Below, piece after piece: positions 1 to 6,945 of a stretch of 16,147 nucleotides of DNA. The notes below the pieces were generated by a model. The model was not told the DNA's origin. It made no database searches and worked only from the letters and a program-made list of their open reading frames with translations. How positions within the stretch are numbered: the stretch's first letter is position 1; each line of letters begins with the position of its first letter. The position numbers were made by a program, and so were the translations under genes. The DNA is from Nitrospirota bacterium (GTDB lineage Bacteria > Nitrospirota > RBG-16-64-22 > JACRHK01), in contig JACRHK010000283.1 of assembly GCA_016217625.1 (NCBI GenBank), positions 1 through 16,147 on the forward strand, read 5' to 3'.

Positions 1-10
1 GCGACGCGGG

Positions 11-361
<351 letters not shown>

Positions 362-1762
362 TTACCGCTCCAGGGCGTAGCCGCTCTCGCCATGCTGGGT
401 CAGATCCAGCCCCGTCACTTCATCCTCTTCGGAAACCCTAAGCCCCACGATGGCGTCCACGATCTTCAGGAGGATGTACGTCCCCACGAACGCCAGGACC
501 CACGCAGCCCCGATCGCCCAAAGCTGCTTCCAGACCTGCTCGAACCCGCCACCGAAGAACAGGCCGTTGGCCCCCGCGTCGTTAATCGCCTTGGAGGCGA
601 AGAGTCCCGTCGCGAGGGCGCCCCAGGTGCCCCCGATCCCGTGGATGCCGAAAGCATCCAGCGAGTCATCGTATCCCAGCGCCGATTTCACGGCTGTCAC
701 GGCGATATAACAGAAGACGCCCGCTCCAACGCCGATGAGGATCGACGAGAGGGGCCCCACGAACCCCGATGCCGGCGTGATGGCGACCAACCCCGCCACG
801 GCGCCGGACGCCGCGCCCAGAACGGTCGGTTTCCCCAGCGCGGCCCATTCCGTGAACATCCAGCCCAGTGCGGCGGCGGCTGTCGCCGTGTTGGTCACGA
901 CAAAGGCGCTCGTGGCCAACGCGCCTGAAGCCACGGCGCTTCCCGCGTTGAACCCGAACCAGCCAAACCAGAGGAGCGAAGCCCCCAGGACCGTCAACGG
1001 GAGGTTGTGAGGGGGCATCGGCTCCGCTCCATGTCCCCTTCGCTTTCCTATGACAAGCGCCGCGACGAGGCCGGAGACCCCGGAGCTGATATGCACGACC
1101 GTCCCTCCCGCAAAGTCCAGGGCTCCGAGCTCTCGGAGCCATCCGCCCACACCCCACACCCAGTGGGCCAACGGGTCATAGATGAACGTGGCCCACAGGA
1201 GGATGAAGAGGATGAACGCGCTGAACTTTATCCGCTCGGCGAACGCGCCCGTGATGAGAGCCGGCGTGATGACGGCGAACATGAGCTGGAAGACCATGAA
1301 CGCCTGGTGCGGAACCGTAGCCCCGTAGTCGGCGTTAGGCTCCAGCCCCACGCCGCTCAAGCCGAACCAGGCCAGGCTCCCGATGATTCCTCCTTTATCC
1401 GGGCCGAAGGCCAGGGAGTATCCCCAGAGGACCCACTGGACGCTGATCAGACAGAGGATGATGAAGCTCTGCATGATCGTCGAGAGGGCGTTCTTTCTCC
1501 GGACCATCCCGCCGTAGAACAGGGCCAACCCCGGAGCCGTCATCAGGAGCACGAGCGCCGAAGAGGTCAGCACCCATGCCGTGTCGCCCGTATCGATCTT
1601 GGGTGGAGCGGGCGCGGCCGCGGGGGCTCCTTCCGGCGTCGGGGACGGAGCGGCAGGCGCAGCGGCCGGCGGCGCGGGAGGCGGCGCCTCCTGCGCCCAC
1701 GCCAGTCCCAAGGGTGCCAACTGCAAGAGCAGCAACATCACGACCATGCACTTTCTCACCAT
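362..1762 (-). CDS. amtB: Ammonium transporter AmtB, canonical pore
   Basis: Inner-membrane ammonium channel/transporter, 466 residues. It begins with a signal peptide (likely cleavage after AWA, residue 23) and a Pro/Ala-rich stretch (about 25-54), followed by an 11-segment Amt core. By alignment from memory with E. coli AmtB, all key pore residues are present: gate Phe162 and Phe271 (AmtB F107, F215), Trp203 (W148), Asp216 (D160), Ser275 (S219) and the twin histidines His224 and His374 (H168, H318). The C-terminal PII-docking tail VGLRVSEEDEVTGLD is intact and PII is encoded just downstream. The start at 1762 follows a strong GAAGGAGG (1768-1775); an in-frame extension to 1843 is possible, but it would put about 27 residues before the signal peptide. 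It probably belongs to the sigma-54 driven operon starting near 2742. Confidence 0.96.
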   Translation of the reverse strand: MVRKCMVVMLLLLQLAPLGLAWAQEAPPPAPPAAAPAAPSPTPEGAPAAAPAPPKIDTGDTAWVLTSSALVLLMTAPGLALFYGGMVRRKNALSTIMQSFIILCLISVQWVLWGYSLAFGPDKGGIIGSLAWFGLSGVGLEPNADYGATVPHQAFMVFQLMFAVITPALITGAFAERIKFSAFILFILLWATFIYDPLAHWVWGVGGWLRELGALDFAGGTVVHISSGVSGLVAALVIGKRRGHGAEPMPPHNLPLTVLGASLLWFGWFGFNAGSAVASGALATSAFVVTNTATAAAALGWMFTEWAALGKPTVLGAASGAVAGLVAITPASGFVGPLSSILIGVGAGVFCYIAVTAVKSALGYDDSLDAFGIHGIGGTWGALATGLFASKAINDAGANGLFFGGGFEQVWKQLWAIGAAWVLAFVGTYILLKIVDAIVGLRVSEEDEVTGLDLTQHGESGYALER

Positions 1763-1874
1763 GATATCCTCCTTCTCGTTTGCAAATATGGCGCGTTGCG
1801 GGGAGGGGCTGCTGTCACCCGGAGGGACGCCTGGGCGCGGCAACCCTTGCCTCTCCCCGCCGTATGGACAGCCG
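1763..1874. other. Spacer between the outer-membrane protein gene and amtB
   Basis: A 112-base gap holding the amtB ribosome binding site at 1768-1775. An 8-base inverted repeat, GCGGGGAG at 1798-1805 and CTCCCCGC at 1853-1860, could form a distant weak stem. There is no T-run, so I do not call a terminator. I found no -24/-12 element here, which supports read-through from the upstream gene into amtB. Confidence 0.5.
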
Positions 1875-2660
1875 TTATTTGGTCGCCACCGTCTTCCGCT
1901 TCAAGTCCAGGTTGATGTCCAACTGGATCGTCCATTTCCACTCCCCGTTGATCGCCTTCTCGTTGAACCAGACAGGGCCGGTCAGGAGACTGATGTCCCG
2001 CGTGAAGTAGTAGTAGAGACCCACGCCGCCGCCCCCGAGCGCGTTCTTTCCGGAGGCGTAGTCCGCCGCCAGGACGAGGCGGTTGAACTCCCCTTGGCTG
2101 TCTTTGACCGGCATGAACCCGTAATCAAACGCCGCCATGAACCCGGTGTTCTCCTTGTTGCCGTCCTTGTCCACGAGCGCTTTCTTGTTGCCCACGTACG
2201 GCCCGCCGAACACCCGCACGGGGCCGATCGACTTTCCGAACATGAGGTGGACGATGTTCTGGTTCGTCACGTCCTTCTTCGTCCCCACGTTGAAGATCCC
2301 GAGGTTCACTGCGGGAGACCCCGGAAACAGCGTCCCTTCCGGTGTCCCGATCTTGGCGTTGAAATAGAGCGGATTGTCGGACGACTCCAGGAGGTCGAAC
2401 CCGATTTCCGCCTGGAGCTTCTCATACGGGAGGACGCCGATCGTCAACCCGAAGTCCGTGGGAAAGCTCCCCCCGCCCCTGCTCGCCTTCCGAAAGACGG
2501 TGAAATAGTTGTCCACCCCGATGTGGAGCACCCCGTACCCCTGAATGTCGGTCGTCGCCGGCGTCCAGTAGGTCGTGGAAGGCGTCGCGAAAGCGGTGCT
2601 CACAGTGAATGCCCACGCGATCGCCGAACCTGTCAGTCCCCATAACAGTCTGCGCACCAT
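1875..2660 (-). CDS. Probable outer-membrane beta-barrel protein of the amt operon
   Basis: A 261-residue protein with a clear signal peptide: positive MVRR, a hydrophobic core, and likely cleavage after STAFA near residue 25. The mature part is rich in Tyr, Phe and Gly and runs in short alternating hydrophobic/polar strands separated by Asn/Gly/Asp turns (VRVFGGPYVGNKK, VGLYYYFTRDISL, WTIQLDINLDL). It has no long hydrophobic helix, so an outer-membrane barrel or porin-like protein is likely. The C-terminus ends KRKTVATK rather than in a terminal aromatic, which is atypical. I do not recognise the family. Position suggests a role in ammonium or amine passage across the outer membrane; TorF-type putative porins hold a similar place beside glnK-amtB in some Proteobacteria, but I see no TorF signature. 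Start at 2660 is supported by GGAGGAGG at 2663-2670. Confidence 0.8.
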   Translation of the reverse strand: MVRRLLWGLTGSAIAWAFTVSTAFATPSTTYWTPATTDIQGYGVLHIGVDNYFTVFRKASRGGGSFPTDFGLTIGVLPYEKLQAEIGFDLLESSDNPLYFNAKIGTPEGTLFPGSPAVNLGIFNVGTKKDVTNQNIVHLMFGKSIGPVRVFGGPYVGNKKALVDKDGNKENTGFMAAFDYGFMPVKDSQGEFNRLVLAADYASGKNALGGGGVGLYYYFTRDISLLTGPVWFNEKAINGEWKWTIQLDINLDLKRKTVATK

Positions 2661-2751
2661 TACCTCCTCCTCTCGTAAAAGATCCCATCCAGAGATAAAC
2701 CACACTCCTGCTCCCGACAGGGAACCTTCCCCGCTAGACGGAACTACGAAA

Positions 2752-2769
2752 GGGCAAGGTTGATGCCAA
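2752..2769 (-). promoter_or_regulatory. Sigma-54 (RpoN) -24/-12 promoter
   Basis: Read on the minus strand this is TTGGCATCAACCTTGCCC. GG at -24 (2766-2767) and GC at -12 (2754-2755) are exactly ten bases apart, with the consensus TTGG and TTGC cores. Transcription would start near 2742 and leave a leader of about 80 bases before the outer-membrane protein gene at 2660. Sigma-54 control is well known for glnK-amtB operons through NtrC. Predicted only, but spacing and both cores fit well. Confidence 0.75.
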
Positions 2770-2864
2770 GAGCGTCCCCCATCCGGTCGCGTTTATAACT
2801 ACTTGTTCATTCAGGGATTCCTCGTTGCATGGCTCCGAGGGCCCCCTACAGCAAAAACCACAAC

Positions 2865-2903
2865 TGCCCACGAAGGCGGCATGGAGTGCCTGTTTGGTGG
2901 GCA
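2865..2903. promoter_or_regulatory. Paired 17-bp dyads, candidate enhancer sites for an NtrC-type activator
   Basis: Two sites of form TGCC-N9-GGCA lie at 2865-2881 and 2887-2903, with centres 22 bp apart (two helical turns). Relative to the predicted sigma-54 start their centres fall near -131 and -153, a usual place for enhancer-binding protein sites. The second is longer: GTGCC-N9-GGCAC at 2886-2904. The 17-bp length and TGC...GCA ends resemble NtrC boxes, but the interior does not match the enteric consensus. Alternatively the first dyad, followed on the minus strand by a T-run near 2856, could be a weak terminator for the upstream amt gene. Confidence 0.4.
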
Positions 2904-2932
2904 CACTGGATGGTTACGAGGGATGCTCAAGC

Positions 2933-4156
2933 CTATAGCGCGTATCCGCTCTCTCCGTGCTGAGCGTGATCCAGCCCTTCGAGCTCCTCCTCCTCATCCA
3001 CCCTTAACCCCACTGTCCAGTCCACAATCTTCAGGATGATCCATGTGTAAGAATAGACGAAAAGGGAAACGACTATCAAGGCTAGAGCCTGGATGCCAAG
3101 CAGGGGGGGATTGCCGGCAAATACGCCGTCGAGACCGGCCGGGTTGACGGCAATTGACGCAAAGAGTCCCGTGGCCAGGATGCCCCACATCCCCCCAATC
3201 CCGAAGAGGGCAAAGACATCAAAAGAGTCGTCGAGACCCAGGCGGGGCATCAACTGGATGGCGGCATAACAGAGAAGTCCTGCGCCCACGCCCACGATGA
3301 GCGCTGGTCCCATGGCAACAAATCCTGCTGCAGGTGTGATGGCCGCAAGTCCCGCGACTGAGCCGGTGACGGCTCCCAAGACGGTCGGCCGTCTTCTGTG
3401 GATCCATTCCAGGAAACACCAACCCAGGGCGGCGGAACCGGCCGAGACGACCGTGGTAGTCACTGCTTGAACGGCAAGCCCCCCCGCAGAGAAGGCGCTC
3501 CCTGCGGTAAGACCGAGCCACCCGAACCATAAAAGAGCGGCCCCAAGCACGGCCAGAGACCGATTATGCGGGGGGTACGGATCGACCCCGTAACCGCGCC
3601 GCGCCCCGATCGCCCTAGCGGAGGCGAAGCCGGCCACGCCGGCGCTGAGACAGACCACGAACCCTCCGGCAAAGTCCAGTGCGCCGAGACCCGCGCCGAT
3701 GAAACCCGCTCCCCACACCGCATGGGCCAGCGGGACATAGACAAAGGTGATCCAGAAGGAGGTGAACAAGAGAAACGCCGAGAACTTCATCCTTTCGGCA
3801 AACGCGCTGGAGATCAGGGCCGGGGCGACGGCCGCCAGCATCCCGTGATAGATCATAAAAAGAAGAGGGGGGATCGTCGGGGCCCTGGAGAACGGTTTCT
3901 CACCGACTCCGTCCAGCCCGAACCACTCCAGCCCCCCGATGACCCCGCCCCTATCTGGACCGAATGCGAGGGAATATCCCCACAGGACCCAGATGAGGCT
4001 CACGATGCACAGAGCAATGAAGCTGTGCATCGTGGTGGCCAGGACGTTCTTCTTCCTGGCCATCCCGCCGTAGAACAGGCCGATCCCCAGCACCGCAAGC
4101 ATCACGAGCGCCGTGCTGAAGAGCATCCATGCGGTGTCTCCGTTGTCGATCTTCAC
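2933..4156 (-). CDS. Divergent Amt-family protein lacking the twin-His and Phe-gate residues
   Basis: A 407-residue Amt-family inner-membrane protein with the full 11-segment core, the family motif LDFAGG, and an intact PII-docking tail (VGLRVDEEEELEGLD). It has no signal peptide, beginning where the mature core of its neighbour begins (KIDNGDTAW). Four key pore positions differ from E. coli AmtB: F107 is Leu107, F215 is Leu216, H168 is Cys169 and H318 is Phe318. Trp148, Asp161 (D160) and Ser220 (S219) remain. The changed codons were read directly at 3836-3838, 3509-3511, 3650-3652 and 3203-3205. The frame is intact, so this is not a decayed gene. The GTG start at 4156 lies five bases after GGAGG; the upstream TTG overlaps that site. 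It could be an ammonium sensor, a pore of altered selectivity or a regulatory partner of the canonical Amt; the substrate is unknown. Confidence 0.9.
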   Translation of the reverse strand: MKIDNGDTAWMLFSTALVMLAVLGIGLFYGGMARKKNVLATTMHSFIALCIVSLIWVLWGYSLAFGPDRGGVIGGLEWFGLDGVGEKPFSRAPTIPPLLFMIYHGMLAAVAPALISSAFAERMKFSAFLLFTSFWITFVYVPLAHAVWGAGFIGAGLGALDFAGGFVVCLSAGVAGFASARAIGARRGYGVDPYPPHNRSLAVLGAALLWFGWLGLTAGSAFSAGGLAVQAVTTTVVSAGSAALGWCFLEWIHRRRPTVLGAVTGSVAGLAAITPAAGFVAMGPALIVGVGAGLLCYAAIQLMPRLGLDDSFDVFALFGIGGMWGILATGLFASIAVNPAGLDGVFAGNPPLLGIQALALIVVSLFVYSYTWIILKIVDWTVGLRVDEEEELEGLDHAQHGESGYAL

Positions 4157-4210
4157 AAGACCCTCCAAAGGGAAAGGGGAACTATAGCAAGCGCATTACA
4201 TGTTGTTGCC

Positions 4211-4263
4211 TGTAGGGCAAGGCTTTAGCCTTGCAACAAGCAACCCTGAAGGGTTGCCCTACA
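4211..4263. repeat. 53-bp palindromic double-hairpin element
   Basis: The element is bounded by perfect 10-bp inverted ends (TGTAGGGCAA and TTGCCCTACA). Inside are two perfect hairpins, each with a 7-bp stem and 4-base loop: GCAAGGC/GCCTTGC (4217-4234) and GCAACCC/GGGTTGC (4240-4257). It fills most of the nrfA to amt gap. The form is that of REP/MITE-like intergenic elements. As transcribed RNA it could act as an attenuator or mRNA stabiliser between the two genes. No second copy is present in this window. Confidence 0.8.
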
Positions 4264-4282
4264 GAACACATACTGCGTTGCA

Positions 4283-5704
4283 TTACCGGATCAGGGCAGC
4301 CTTTTTCGGAACATCCGCACGGAATCCGGTCTTTTTGTCTTTGCCCTTATACCGCTCCCGGACGAGGGCGTCGATCTTGGCCATGTCGAACTCCTTGGGC
4401 GCTCCTTTGGCCTTGAGGATCGCCTCCCGGGCCATCAGTTCGGCCTGCCGTGCCTGGTCGAGCGCGTCGCCGAGAACGCGCAGGGCTTCGGGAGGATTGT
4501 GGAACCCCATGCTGTTCTCCGCGCCGATCCAGGTGTTCCGGAGGTAGGCCTCTTCGTAGATCTCCTTGGCCTTGGCGAGGGCCTTCGCGTCCGCGCCCGG
4601 CGTCTTATTGGCCTGCTCAATCGTCAGGGCTGCGCGGGCCACGGTGTATCCCGCCTTCGTGAACATATGGTTCACGCGGTCCTGGATGTTCAAGACCTGC
4701 TGCTTCAGCCACTCCGGGCTTTGATTGTGGCACTGCAGGCAGGCCTGCATGTTCTTCTTGAGCGGGCTTTCCCACCTATGGGAGGAGATCTTCACCCGTC
4801 CCACCCGCTCGTACGGCATGTGGCAGTCGGCGCAGGCCACGCCGGCCGCCCAATGGACGCTCCCCGGCGCGGAGAAGAGCTCGAACTCGGGATGGCGGAT
4901 GTGCCCCAGCTTCTGGCCGGTCGGCGTGTGCTTCCACTCCCTGATGTTCTCATCCTTGATCTGCTTGATCACGCCCTCGATTGAGATGTTCCCCCACCGT
5001 CCGTTCGCCCAGGGAAACTTTACGTACGTTGATTTCCCCTCGGCGTCCTTCGGGATCACGTAGGTCACATGGCACTGGGCGCAGACGAGGCTCCGCATCT
5101 CCTGGCGCGTCAACTTTCCCTCGTCCTTGCCAATCGCCTTGAGGCCCTCCTTGAGCGTCCAGCGACTGAGACGCAGATCCTGGGTCTTGGGGTCATGGCA
5201 ATCGATACATGTCAGCCCCAGTTCCTGATGTTGTTTGGGGATCTGGGCGTGAACTTCTGTATACGGTTTCCGAAAATAGTCGGCACCCAGTTTTTCCTTG
5301 AGCGAGGGCGCGTAGGGTGTCTTGCATGTGAGACAAGTGCCTCCGGCCTTCTTCCGGGACGGATCGACGGCAAGCTGGTCCTTGAGCATGTCGGTGTGGC
5401 CGTTCGGCTCGTTGTACTCAATTGCCATTCCCCATCCGTCCCACAACACGAACTGGAAAGGCCAGGGGCTAATCCGATCCTGGTTGTCGTTCCGATACTT
5501 GCTGTATCCCTGCGTCCTCTCCCGGTTCTTGAGGTAGGCATCATAGTGATGGGGAAACTTCTTGCCCCAGACGGCCGGATCTTTCTCCCCCTCTAGGATC
5601 ACGATAGAAGTCTCCACCACGACAGGCTCCTTCGCGCACCCCACAGTGAACAGAGCGCTCCCCAGCAACAAAGCGATCATGAATCCAGAGCTATGATTCA
5701 ACAT
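4283..5704 (-). CDS. nrfA: Cytochrome c nitrite reductase, ammonia-forming (NrfA)
   Basis: Periplasmic pentaheme enzyme reducing nitrite to ammonium with six electrons, 473 residues. Heme 1 is the catalytic CXXCK type (Cys124, Cys127, Lys128); hemes 2-5 are CXXCH at 166-170, 208-212, 291-295 and 322-326. Active-site Tyr215 (after heme 3) and His271 (RHPEFE) are present, and Arg117 (DPSR) is the likely catalytic arginine. The usual calcium ligands are changed: Glu to Thr214, and the Lys-x-Gln pair to His268-x-Arg270. This resembles the calcium-independent class in which an arginine fills the metal site. The N-terminus is a signal sequence ending TVGC (Cys23), possibly a lipoprotein signal though Thr at -3 is unusual. 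The start at 5704 follows GGAGGGGAG. Its electron donor, NrfH, is encoded upstream. Confidence 0.95.
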   Translation of the reverse strand: MLNHSSGFMIALLLGSALFTVGCAKEPVVVETSIVILEGEKDPAVWGKKFPHHYDAYLKNRERTQGYSKYRNDNQDRISPWPFQFVLWDGWGMAIEYNEPNGHTDMLKDQLAVDPSRKKAGGTCLTCKTPYAPSLKEKLGADYFRKPYTEVHAQIPKQHQELGLTCIDCHDPKTQDLRLSRWTLKEGLKAIGKDEGKLTRQEMRSLVCAQCHVTYVIPKDAEGKSTYVKFPWANGRWGNISIEGVIKQIKDENIREWKHTPTGQKLGHIRHPEFELFSAPGSVHWAAGVACADCHMPYERVGRVKISSHRWESPLKKNMQACLQCHNQSPEWLKQQVLNIQDRVNHMFTKAGYTVARAALTIEQANKTPGADAKALAKAKEIYEEAYLRNTWIGAENSMGFHNPPEALRVLGDALDQARQAELMAREAILKAKGAPKEFDMAKIDALVRERYKGKDKKTGFRADVPKKAALIR

Positions 5705-5730
5705 AGGAACTCCCCTCCATGATTTTGAAA

Positions 5731-5812
5731 TTAAGGTTAAGGTTCAGGTTGAGGTGAAGAAAGCCTATCGGAACGATTCCCTCTCAACCTCAGCCTCAAC
5801 CTTAGCCTCAAC
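5731..5812. repeat. Inverted arrays of hexamer repeats between nrfH and nrfA
   Basis: The left arm (5731-5759) is a run of six-base units of type AAGGTT/GAGGTT. The right arm (5781-5812) is the complementary type, TCAACC/TCAGCC. A 21-base spacer separates them. In RNA they could form a long imperfect hairpin just upstream of the nrfA ribosome binding site. No transcription-terminating T-run follows it. Confidence 0.7.
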
Positions 5813-5818
5813 AGGTCA

Positions 5819-6328
5819 CTAATACCCATGCGGCATTCCGCGATGACAGTCCCAGCACTTCCGCCCATGGTCGGGGAACTTCGAAACAAGCTCTCCGTGG
5901 CACCGCAGACAGTTCTCCATGACCGTTTCGGCGGCATGCCGTTTAATCCGGATCGGATCCGGAGCCGTATCGAAGACATACGCATACCCGTGATTCAGGC
6001 CATCCCGCACCTTGCCGGAGAGCTTCGTCACGAGGCTCCGCTGGGAGACGTGGCAGTCCGCGCAGACCGCCCAATGCCTGTGGGCCGAGTGGGACCAGTT
6101 GCGATACTCCTTTTTCATCTGGTGACAGGAGACGCAGAATTCGGGGGTATCGTTCAGAAAGGTGGACCCTTTGACGGCAAGGGGGAGAAGCGGCGTAAAC
6201 AGGAGCGCAACAAAACCGATCACCAGAAGGGTCTTCCCAAACCTTCCCAGCGGCTCCTTCAGCACAAGCCCGCCGCGAGAGACCCTGATGGCTTTCTTGG
6301 AAGTTCTCTTAAAGATCTTTCTCAGCAT
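5819..6328 (-). CDS. nrfH: NrfH-type tetraheme cytochrome c quinol dehydrogenase
   Basis: Membrane-anchored NapC/NirT-family cytochrome that oxidises quinol and passes electrons to NrfA; 169 residues, close to the NrfH norm. A basic N-terminus is followed by one membrane helix at about 32-52. Four CXXCH motifs follow at 65-69, 89-93, 140-144 and 158-162. The first is CVSCHQM, where the nearby Met (residue 71) matches the methionine that ligates heme 1 in NrfH. I use the ATG at 6328, preceded by a modest AGGA about five bases upstream; an in-frame TTG at 6364 is the alternative. nrfA begins 114 bases downstream, after a hexamer-repeat hairpin. A poor fit to a sigma-54 site overlaps the start region and is discussed separately. 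Confidence 0.92.
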   Translation of the reverse strand: MLRKIFKRTSKKAIRVSRGGLVLKEPLGRFGKTLLVIGFVALLFTPLLPLAVKGSTFLNDTPEFCVSCHQMKKEYRNWSHSAHRHWAVCADCHVSQRSLVTKLSGKVRDGLNHGYAYVFDTAPDPIRIKRHAAETVMENCLRCHGELVSKFPDHGRKCWDCHRGMPHGY

Positions 6329-6443
6329 CCGATTCCTAGGAAGAATACGCAATCCGTATACCAATTCGCATCAACAACCTAACCCATTGATCTTGCTCTA
6401 GCGAAAGGGATATCTCCTATCAGCACCTCTCGACACGGAGAAG

Positions 6444-6522
6444 ACAATTTTGTCACGCATCCCATGCATAACGCATCAAACAATTTGAATCTCATAGGAT
6501 TATCAGTGGATGACAAAATTGT
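6444..6522. repeat. Long interrupted palindrome upstream of nrfH
   Basis: Perfect 12-bp inverted arms ACAATTTTGTCA (6444-6455) and TGACAAAATTGT (6511-6522) flank 55 bases. A small dyad, TCAAA-N3-TTTGA (6476-6488), sits almost exactly at the shared centre. This occupies the AT-rich gap 6365-6613 between nirD and nrfH, where I see no gene. It may be a regulatory region for nrfHA or a decayed palindromic element. I could not identify a convincing -35/-10 promoter. Confidence 0.45.
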
Positions 6523-6533
6523 AGCCGATGGAG

Positions 6534-6558
6534 AAAAATGATGTGCTATTAGTCACAT
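6534..6558 (-). terminator. Weak candidate terminator after nirD
   Basis: On the minus strand, stem ATGTG/CACAT (five pairs, eight-base loop; plus-strand 6541-6558) is followed two bases later by five Ts (6534-6538). The stem is short and AT-rich, so this is only a weak candidate. It sits where the nitrate/nitrite operon should end, about 55 bases past the nirD stop. Confidence 0.25.
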
Positions 6559-6613
6559 AAAACGCAGGATGATCGGAGAGGCTGAATTGTGGGAGTGATT
6601 CCAGGCAACAACG

Positions 6614-6943
6614 TTAGCGGGTGAGCAAAACCTCTCTCGTGGACAGATAGATCCGCCCCTCCCGCACCTCCGCGGGAAAAGTCCGCAATGCGGCGCCTTC
6701 GCCATGAACGTTCCCTGAATCAAGATCGACCTTCCAGCCGTGCAATGGACAGACGACGGTCTTGCCGCAGAGCAGCCCGTCGGCCAGCGGACCCCGGCGG
6801 TGAGGACAGTGATGGTCGACCGCAAGGAATCGCCCGTCATCGAGATGAAATACGGCAACCACCAAGTCGCCAAGAGCCACCTTCCGCCCCTCGCCTCTCG
6901 GGATATCATCCACCGACCCGACACAGACCCATGTGTTCATCAT
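6614..6943 (-). CDS. nirD: Nitrite reductase small subunit NirD, Rieske type
   Basis: Small subunit of the cytoplasmic NAD(P)H-dependent assimilatory nitrite reductase; about 109 residues of Rieske fold. It keeps a full set of [2Fe-2S] ligands: CPH (Cys46, His48) and CPLH (Cys65, His68). It is therefore of the cluster-bearing type, unlike E. coli NirD as I recall it, which lacks them. Two starts are possible. The ATG at 6949 overlaps the nirB stop as ATGA but has GGAGG only one base away. The ATG at 6943 has GGAGG (6951-6955) at seven bases and is preferred. The difference is two residues. It is translationally coupled to nirB and is the last gene of the nitrate/nitrite operon. Confidence 0.93.
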   Translation of the reverse strand: MMNTWVCVGSVDDIPRGEGRKVALGDLVVAVFHLDDGRFLAVDHHCPHRRGPLADGLLCGKTVVCPLHGWKVDLDSGNVHGEGAALRTFPAEVREGRIYLSTREVLLTR

Positions 6944-6945
6944 CT

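Noticed and set aside
1581..2645. Long plus-strand open frame of about 354 codons antisense to amtB and the outer-membrane protein gene
   Set aside because: It is opposite two well-supported genes, has no recognisable domain, and is rich in Arg/Pro/Gly as expected for an antisense frame in GC-rich DNA. The plus-strand frames at 7420-8409, 8524-9495 and 9552-10673 were rejected for the same reason.
4157..4168. TTG start for the divergent Amt
   Set aside because: The TTG overlaps the GGAGG that serves the GTG at 4156.
4217..4234. GG-N10-GC sigma-54-like match on the minus strand just before the divergent amt
   Set aside because: It lies wholly inside a perfect hairpin of the 53-bp repeat element and lacks the TGGCA core, so the match is explained by the repeat.
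5402..5404. Apparent loss of the NrfA catalytic arginine (NGH where RGH is common)
   Set aside because: By my count the catalytic arginine lies nearer the CXXCK motif, and Arg117 in DPSR fits that role; the RGH arginine is a different position.
6348..6364. TTGGTATACGGATTGCG, a sigma-54-like element before nrfH
   Set aside because: Spacing and TTGC fit, but the predicted start would leave a leader of about ten bases that cuts into the ribosome binding site. Kept only as a possibility.
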